Source: Curvularia sp. ZM96 (lineage: Eukaryota; Ascomycota; Dothideomycetes; Pleosporales; Pleosporaceae). From it: a stretch of DNA of 64,000 bases. The notes beneath the pieces are model-generated. The model was not told the DNA's origin, did not search any database, and saw nothing but the letters and a program-made list of their open reading frames with translations. The position numbers were made by a program, and so were the translations under genes. Of this stretch, positions 57,751 to 64,000 are shown piece by piece. The stretch lies in the NCBI GenBank assembly GCA_022457065.1, contig JAJGBQ010000001.1, positions 372,001-436,000 of the forward strand, in the 5' to 3' direction. The stretch's first letter is position 1; each line of letters starts with the position of its first letter.

Positions 57751-58401
57751 AAACCGTGCATGAGTGATGGCTGTTTTTTGTTGTTGTTCTTGTAGATGAC
57801 ATGAATGTCTTTTTATGAGAAAAGACTGGATGATATAATGTAATAGAATTCACCATAAAGTAAGACTCGGTCATGTGATGTTGATGGCGCCGCATGGTCT
57901 TGTTCGGTGATTTGCTTGATACTCGCGTGAGATGCTTACGTACGTTTTGCTTCGCTTGCGTCAGATTCGAGCAATTGATAGGTTGATGAGAAAGAGGGGT
58001 AGGAAAAGACCGAATGAGATTTCCATTGCACGAAGCGTTTATAGAGTAGAATGTATTATTCTATATCATCCCCATGATATGAGAAGAGTGTCCCAAAAAA
58101 AGAAAGAAAGAAGGCTAATGCGACGCAACGTCATATCGACTCGTATGCTAGATCTGAATAAGAAAAAGAAACAGAAAAAAGACTCCAAACCATGCCTCTA
58201 TGAACAGTTAAATACAAGAAAAAGTAGACGTTTCTCCCCTGGCGATTCATTGCGTCGTCATGGCTATCTCCCGATGTCCAACGGTTGAACTCGGTCCGTT
58301 TGGCCAGCACACCATACCAGTCTTGTTCGGGCTCACTGGCTGCACACACCGCCTGCAACCCATGACTGTTGGGCGCTCTCCCCAACAAGTGCTTGCTACA
58401 C
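57751..58401. other. Convergent 3' regions
   Basis: A-rich stretches near 58095-58185. No gene supported. Confidence 0.5.
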
Positions 58402-59601
58402 CTAGAGGCCTCCGGAGCCTGCGCCGGCAGCGGCGCCGCTGCCAGTCGCATCACCGCTCTTTCCGGCTTTTCTGCGCATGCTCTTGCTGCGGTGCGTGTA
58501 GTAATTGCTGGGCTCCTTCATTTGCTCCTTGTCCAGCTGCTCTTGTGACGGCTGGAGTTTGCCGTCTTGAGCTCGTTCGCGCACTTTGCTGACTTTGGAG
58601 CCCATTGTGCTGCGTCTGCGTTTAAGAGGGTTGTGGGGTGTGGGTTCTTGAGGCGGGGGTGCCTGAGGTAAGGGTGTGGCAGGACTGGATGGACGGGGTT
58701 GTTGTGGTAGTCGAGGTTGCGGCTGCTCGTTAGAGAGGATGATAACACTACGGGTGATTGTTAGTAGAATGTACAATGCAGTCGACTGGGCCGGTTGGGA
58801 GGTGCTTGGTGAGAAAGCCACGACAGTGTCGTGTGCCGCACCAAAACCTGATTCGGGCGGGGAGATGCGACTTACGGAGGAGCAGGATGTGGCTCGGGTT
58901 GAGGGGTGGGCTTGTTCGGTGTGCTGACGAAAGTTGGTTTGCTGGGGCGATCTCTGAAGTTGTAGCGTGAGGTCTGCCGCTGACTGTAAAAGTGTGAGAA
59001 ATAAGAGTCAGAGTTGGAGAAGGCGGAGGAACGAGGGCAGAGAACAAGATTGATACGCTGTACGACGAGGATTGGGCAAGGGTAGACTTACGACAGGGAT
59101 GACGTAGGAGAGCGAGACCCAAGACCCTGACTGGCAGGGGCCGGTACCTGAAATTGGGGCCTAGGCTTCACTGTGCGTTTATTCCCGCTTTGGGCAAGAA
59201 TAATGATGCTGGTTGGATCAGGTCAGTATGCCGTATAAATTGCTGAAGCCGATATATGTGATATCTTGACAAAGTAGGGGAAAAAAAGGGTTGGCGTGTA
59301 CATACGGTGGTGCTGCGGGTTCTGGGTCTGGCTGTGGTGGTGCCCTCTGACGGATGTTGTCCGGAACGCCCAAATTTGGCGGACTTGGACCAAGACTCGA
59401 CCTTCGAGACATGGAGGATGAGGCTTGAATATGGTAGAGGGACTGGTAGGCCAAGTCATAGAGGTGAAACAGCAGGGAGCAGGTTTCAACCACAGACAGG
59501 GCGTGAGAGACGATTAAAGGCTGCTGATGGATGAGCGAAGAGGGTAGTTGGAAGGACGCCACTGTGGGCGCAGAGGATCGGGCAATATCCACGTTGGCCA
59601 T
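58402..59601 (-). CDS. Unrecognised proline-rich protein with basic C-terminus
   Basis: Four exons: 59601-59306, 59208-59092, 58983-58876 and 58747-58402, giving 288 aa. All joins are in the same phase (2), with donors GTATGT, GTAAGT and GTAAGT and acceptors ACCAG, TACAG and CGTAG. Two splice joins create similar segments: PEPAAPP joined to IIILAQSG, and PEPHPAPP joined to VIILSNEQ. The C-terminus is basic (LKRRRSTMGSKVSKVRERA, THRSKSMRRKAGKSG) with a Gly/Ala tail. The start may instead be ATG 59412 (MSRRSSLGPSPPN), since the first 63 residues are of different character. No family was recognised, and the model is built only from splice signals and continuous frame. Confidence 0.6.
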
Positions 59602-61815
59602 TGTTGTTGTGATGGATGAGACTTGCCGTCTCAAGTCTTATATACAGCATGAGGCCTCTCATCTCAGCACACAGCTGTGCAATTCCTTAGTGCAGTTCTG
59701 CCTGTTTACTTTTGCGAGTCACTGCCTTCGCAGCAACATCATGATTTCCCACTTCGGCCCCATGATCCTTCCCTAATGCAGGTCCACGAGTAGGCGGAGG
59801 CCGTTTCCCACGATGAAAAACGCGCTAAAGGCGTGGTGGGATGCTCGGCCAGAACGTGGTAGTTCATGTGTCGGGGCTATCTTTGGGGCGGCCCTTGCCC
59901 GTAGCGAGAAGGATGGTGAGAAACCATTGGAACGACGGCAGTCTAGCCAGTGGGATGCCTGAGGGAGGCTCAAGTTAAGCTTTGGTGCAGGTTTGTCGCC
60001 ATTGCCCGGGCTGGCAGTGAGGTGCGAGGCCACCCCTCGGGCCTGGAGAGTGAGACTGGGATAGGTACATTAGGCGAGCCATGCTGTGCCGACACGTGCG
60101 GGTTATGCTCGATGTTTCCAAACAAGTCGCAAGGTGGGCGAAGCTGCAGTGCCGTGGCTGTGCGAGGACATCAGACGGCTTCGCGTTTGGTGTTTGACTG
60201 GTTGCATGGCATTCTTGTTAGCGGGGCGCCTTGTAAGGGCCGAGCATCGGGGCTTACGATGCCTTGCCACACTAACAGCGGTCGAGGAGCCGGACTTGCA
60301 AAGCGTCGCGATGCAGAAGAGTTGTTGCAAACCAAGTCGGGTCGGCCGTCTGGCAGTGTGATGTGGTGTGCCTGATGCTTGCCTGGAGGGAGGTTCCTTG
60401 GTCGCGTGTCTACGACGCTGGGATAGCCCCACTTCACAAACGCTCGCTTCGCGCGGCGCGTGCCTGTCCATGTCTCGTCTCGTCTCGTCTCGTCACCATC
60501 ACCATCACCATTACCACCATCATCCCCGACGACAACAGCCACAGCAGCATCGCCATACAGTTGCCGCCCTTGCTCTACTCATCACACGTAGTGAGTCAGC
60601 GCTTTCGCCCCCAATCGCAACGTCGTCACCGATGCCGGGTCACGATTGGTGGCTCGCCATGGCCAATCGCAACGTCGCCCACCTTCCTGTGGCTTAACCG
60701 AACGGCCAGATAGACCACCCGTCGGCATCTTATCTCAGCGACAAAAATAATAATTTACATGGGCCCTGCGATACAGTTTCCAGGATCCCGTCCGTATCCC
60801 AATCATGTCTGCCTTGCCCTAAGCTATTCGCTTGCCGGGGGCCAATGGCAGTGCTGGCCGGGCCTAATTATGACGCCACCAAAGCCTTCGACAACGGCCT
60901 GCATCCTGATCCTTCCAATTGCACAACGCTTTATGCCGCTTGTGATGCCGTCATGCTGGTGATATCAATATCTCCTAGCCCAAAGAGCTCCTAAGACTTC
61001 TTGTCTCTCCTCGGCGTCTGATGTAGGTGCACTGCTAAGCCCTTCTCTCCCGTCCCTCATCGGTCGTCTACCCTCTCGCGCTCTTTCTTACCAAAGATTA
61101 CACTATCTTTCTGCTGCTTTACATTCCCAGTGGTGCCGACTTTCGCTTGGGCCGATTACGTACGATGCTTGACCGCTCCCCAAAAAAGACACAGTATGCA
61201 ACGAGAGCGGCTAATCGAACTTTACTCCTGCACACACACACGTTGATGCCAAGTGCCTGCCAGTCGCTGAAAGCAGACGTCACATGCCATGATAAATGCC
61301 CAGAATATCGGAACCGCGTCACCATCACATTACCGGGATTTATTGTCGCTTACAAGTGCGCCTCGTACATAAGCCGGTGATGCATACTTTCAGAGCCGAA
61401 GCCCACGGGATAGATTTGGGGTCGGAAACAATGAACCCAGGAAGAGAACACCAACTCTAGTCCCGTGCAGACAGTTCGCTCAAATCCACCAACTTCCATC
61501 TCTTCTGCGAGTTGTCTCCCAAAACTGTTTCCGAACCTCGGACGCAATGCAAAACAATGGGAGAACATCTGGCAGTCACTGGAGAGCGCGTCAAGATTGT
61601 GGCATCTGCGCGCCCGTTGAATCGCAGGGACGTTGACAGGGGCTGGTCTCGCTAATCTGGCCAGCCGATCTCGACTCCAATGTTTCAGGGACCATCTGCG
61701 TCATTGATCGGTGCTAAACCAACGCGAGAGAGAAACGCGTAGGGGGAACACGTTATGGCAACCTTCATTTTCCTCTGTCGAGGCGTCAATTTCTCGTAAG
61801 ACTAGCTAACTGTGC
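59602..61815. other. Long intergenic region upstream of photolyase
   Basis: About 2.2 kb without a supported gene. It contains a TCTCG pentamer repeat (about 60472-60494) followed by CACCAT repeats (to about 60520), and a 14-base direct repeat CAATCGCAACGTCG (near 60615 and 60664). The stretch just before the photolyase ATG is its promoter. Confidence 0.5.
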
Positions 61816-63903
61816 ATGCGCCATTTTGCTCCCTCCAGGCTATCAAATCCTATACTCGTGCTTTCTAGCTCTCAACACGTACCTCAGTCGCCTGCGCTGC
61901 GCACTATCTCGACTTTCCACACATTCTTAGGGGAACAAGCCTCTGCAATGCCTCCTAAGCGCAAAGCGAACGGCATTCCACCCAATGCTGCATCTGCAAA
62001 CAACTATACCGATGCATCCGGTGACGCGCCTAACAAGCGCTCGCGCATGGCCAAACCTTTCGACAAAGCCTTTACACGCGACGCTTCATCAATTGACTCT
62101 ACTGCAAGAAACATTTACAATGGCGCACCAGGCAACGCTGCACAGAACGGTGGAGCAAAATTTGATCATTCTAGACCGGAAGAGCGAGCGGGCATAGTTG
62201 ATCGGCGTTACTATCCGGCAGAGATGAGCAATGAACGATGCGCCATGTATAACGACAATGAGATACCACGACCAATCCAAATCTTGGAAAAGACGCTGAG
62301 AGATACAAAGCAGAGGAGAGAGGAGATCCGAAGTGGAAAGGGGGGCGGCCATGGCGATGCAGTGGTACATTGGTTCAAGCGTGACTTGCGTATACGTGAC
62401 AACACAGGCCTTTCAAAAGCCGCGGATCTCGCAAAAGAGAAAGGAGTGGGTGTGATTGGTGTCTGGATAATGAGCCCACAAGACTGGGAAGCACATCTTG
62501 TCAGCCCTCCCAAGTGTGATTTTGAGCTTCGTTCGGTACAACTGCTTAAGCAAGAACTGGAAGAACTCGACATCCCACTGCATGTCGAGACGATACCTGA
62601 GAGGAAGAATGTGAAGAAGCGTCTGGTTGAATTGGCTCTCGAGTGGAACGTGAAGAACGTCTTCTGTAATCTCGAGTACGAGCCGGATGAACTGCGGCGG
62701 GAAGAACGTTTGGTACGCATGATGCTAGGAAACGGCATCAACCTGGATCCACAACATGATGATTGTGTTGTACCACCTGGAAGTCTCAAGACGGGCTCGG
62801 GAAAACAATACGCAGTGTACACCCCTTGGTATCGCGCCTGGATTGCTCACCTCCATGCACACCCGCACCTTCTTAGTGAGCGTCCAATGCCTGATAAGAA
62901 CCCTACTGGTTTCCGTGAAAATTTCGCCAAGCTCTTCGACTCTCACGTCCCTGAGCTACCAGAGTGCAAATCTCTGACGACTGAAGAAAAGGAACGTTTT
63001 CACCATTTGTGGCCAGCCGGTGAATCAGCGGCTATTGATCGACTGGAACGCTTTCTCACCGAGAAGATCCGCAAATACAAAGATACACGTAACTTCCCTG
63101 CTCTGAACAGCACTGGCCGAATCAGTGTACATCACGCGGCTGGCACACTAGCCGCTCGAACAAGCGTACGTATGGCAAGGGACGTGAACAGTGTGAAGAA
63201 GCTTGACGGAGGCAATGAGGGCATCAAAGGTTGGATTGGAGAGGTAGCTTGGCGAGACTTTTACAGGCATGTTCTCGTCCACTGGCCTTACGTATGGTAT
63301 GTTTTCCCCTGCCGTCTCCTCACTATCCAAATGCTAAGATTATCCAGCATGAACAAGCCTTTCAAATATGAGTATACAAACATTGAATGGGAATATAACG
63401 ACGCTCATTTCGAGGCCTGGACCCAAGGCCGCACCGGTTATCCCATTGTCGACGCTGCAATGCGCTGTCTCAACCACACCGGCTACATGCACAATCGACT
63501 TCGCATGATAACCGCGTCCTTCCTGGCCAAACATCTGCTACTCGACTGGCGCTTGGGAGAACAATACTTCATCACTCATCTTGTCGACGGCGACTTTGCT
63601 TCCAACAATGGCGGCTGGGGCTTCAGCGCCTCAACAGGCGTGGATCCCCAGCCTTACTTCCGCATCTTCAATCCTTGGACACAGTCTGAAAGGTTTGACG
63701 AGAACGGCGAGTTCATCAGATTATGGGTGAAGGAACTAGAAAGCGTGCAGGGAGCCGCGATACATAATCCGTACCAAGGGAAAGGTGACGCGGCGAAGAT
63801 TGCAAAGAAGAATGGGTATCCTGAACCAATTGTGGAGCACAAGTTTGCGAGAGAGAGGTGTTTGGCGAGATACAAAGCGGGGATTGGGAGGGAGACGGCG
63901 TAA
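61816..63903 (+). CDS. PHR1: CPD-type DNA photolyase, possible dual nuclear/mitochondrial targeting
   Basis: Exons 61816-63296 and 63348-63903 give 678 aa. The 51-nt intron (GTATGT, branch TGCTAAG, TCCAG) is stop-free and in frame; removing it gives HWPYVCMNKPFKYEY as in other fungal photolyases. Domains: photolyase N-terminal alpha/beta domain beginning VVHWFKRDLRIRDNTGL, and the FAD domain with GWIGEVAWRDFYRHVL, EAWTQGRTGYPIVDAAMRCL, GYMHNRLRMITASFLAKHLL, LDWRLGEQYF and DGDFASNNGGWGF. The enzyme uses blue light to split cyclobutane pyrimidine dimers. Two in-frame starts exist: ATG 61816 gives an Arg/Ser-rich leader; ATG 61948 gives MPPKRKANG followed by NKRSR, a likely nuclear signal. Confidence 0.95.
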   Translation: MRHFAPSRLSNPILVLSSSQHVPQSPALRTISTFHTFLGEQASAMPPKRKANGIPPNAASANNYTDASGDAPNKRSRMAKPFDKAFTRDASSIDSTARNIYNGAPGNAAQNGGAKFDHSRPEERAGIVDRRYYPAEMSNERCAMYNDNEIPRPIQILEKTLRDTKQRREEIRSGKGGGHGDAVVHWFKRDLRIRDNTGLSKAADLAKEKGVGVIGVWIMSPQDWEAHLVSPPKCDFELRSVQLLKQELEELDIPLHVETIPERKNVKKRLVELALEWNVKNVFCNLEYEPDELRREERLVRMMLGNGINLDPQHDDCVVPPGSLKTGSGKQYAVYTPWYRAWIAHLHAHPHLLSERPMPDKNPTGFRENFAKLFDSHVPELPECKSLTTEEKERFHHLWPAGESAAIDRLERFLTEKIRKYKDTRNFPALNSTGRISVHHAAGTLAARTSVRMARDVNSVKKLDGGNEGIKGWIGEVAWRDFYRHVLVHWPYVWYVFPCRLLTIQMLRLSSMNKPFKYEYTNIEWEYNDAHFEAWTQGRTGYPIVDAAMRCLNHTGYMHNRLRMITASFLAKHLLLDWRLGEQYFITHLVDGDFASNNGGWGFSASTGVDPQPYFRIFNPWTQSERFDENGEFIRLWVKELESVQGAAIHNPYQGKGDAAKIAKKNGYPEPIVEHKFARERCLARYKAGIGRETA

Positions 63904-64000
63904 GGGTGATTTCTAGACCGTGGACGTATTTGGGCTTGTTCGTAAAACCAAACTACGTAATAGATCATTGTGCGGGTCAGGTATAACTGAAAATCTCTCG

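Noticed and set aside
61660..61720. GATC-type light-response elements upstream of photolyase
   Set aside because: GATC cores are present, but they are too short and common to support a White Collar binding site without spacing conservation or ChIP data.
1..64000. CRISPR arrays, insertion sequences, bacterial operons or 5S rRNA copies
   Set aside because: No regularly spaced repeats, transposase motifs or 5S rRNA consensus were seen on either strand; the window is ordinary fungal nuclear DNA.

Overview
This is a nuclear contig from a filamentous ascomycete (Pezizomycotina). The genes are compact and well spaced, on both strands. They carry short spliceosomal introns, mostly 47-130 nt, with GTANGT donors, CTAAC-type branch points close to the acceptor and CAG/TAG acceptors. 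Housekeeping proteins (uL14, eS21, Rpn11, Rpd3, Ent3, Mtc1, Rtc1) match the ascomycete families. A Dothideomycete such as a member of Pleosporales is my best guess from general impression; that is inference. No prophage, CRISPR, insertion sequence or bacterial-style operon is present.

Layout. 1-3.2 kb: the 5' end of a CYP505-type P450 running off the left edge, then proline dehydrogenase. 4.8-7.8 kb: a PLP-dependent transsulfuration-family enzyme and a cyclophilin with a possible mitochondrial leader. 8.6-12.9 kb: an Ent3-like epsin and a Ted1/PGAP5-like metallophosphoesterase. 13.2-18.1 kb: a six-exon GMC oxidoreductase with a GC-AG intron, and a secreted alpha/beta-hydrolase-like protein. 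18.4-22.0 kb: ribosomal protein uL14, an AT-rich gene-free tract, an intron-containing tRNA-Gly(GCC), and ribosomal protein eS21. 24.9-32.7 kb: divergent Rtc1/WDR24 and an HMT1-type ABC transporter. 34.1-40.5 kb: Rpn11 divergent from Rpd3, then a short metacaspase divergent from an ExoIII-like nuclease. 40.6-45.0 kb: a secreted flavin amine oxidase divergent from an NCS1-family permease. 45.5-53.6 kb: a coiled-coil protein with two kinds of zinc-binding motif, a large RGG/AT-hook protein, Mtc1 and a small DUF2462-type basic protein. 54.6-63.9 kb: a secreted GH115 enzyme, an unrecognised proline-rich protein and a CPD photolyase.

The most notable element is non-coding. The leader of the NCS1 permease gene holds an intron (about 43224-43386) that contains a eukaryotic thiamine pyrophosphate (TPP) riboswitch aptamer (43248-43342). 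A seven-base stretch of the aptamer core is perfectly complementary to the seven bases just before the intron's first donor site. Choice of donor changes whether an upstream ORF overlaps the permease start. This is a complete candidate splicing switch and suggests the permease imports thiamine or a precursor.

Several genes carry introns that a plain ORF scan hides. Two are multiples of three with no stop codon (amine oxidase 41533-41589; photolyase 63297-63347). Cyclophilin and photolyase each have an upstream in-frame start that adds a mitochondrial-like leader. All exon boundaries were read by eye from splice consensus and family alignment from memory; no transcript data were available.
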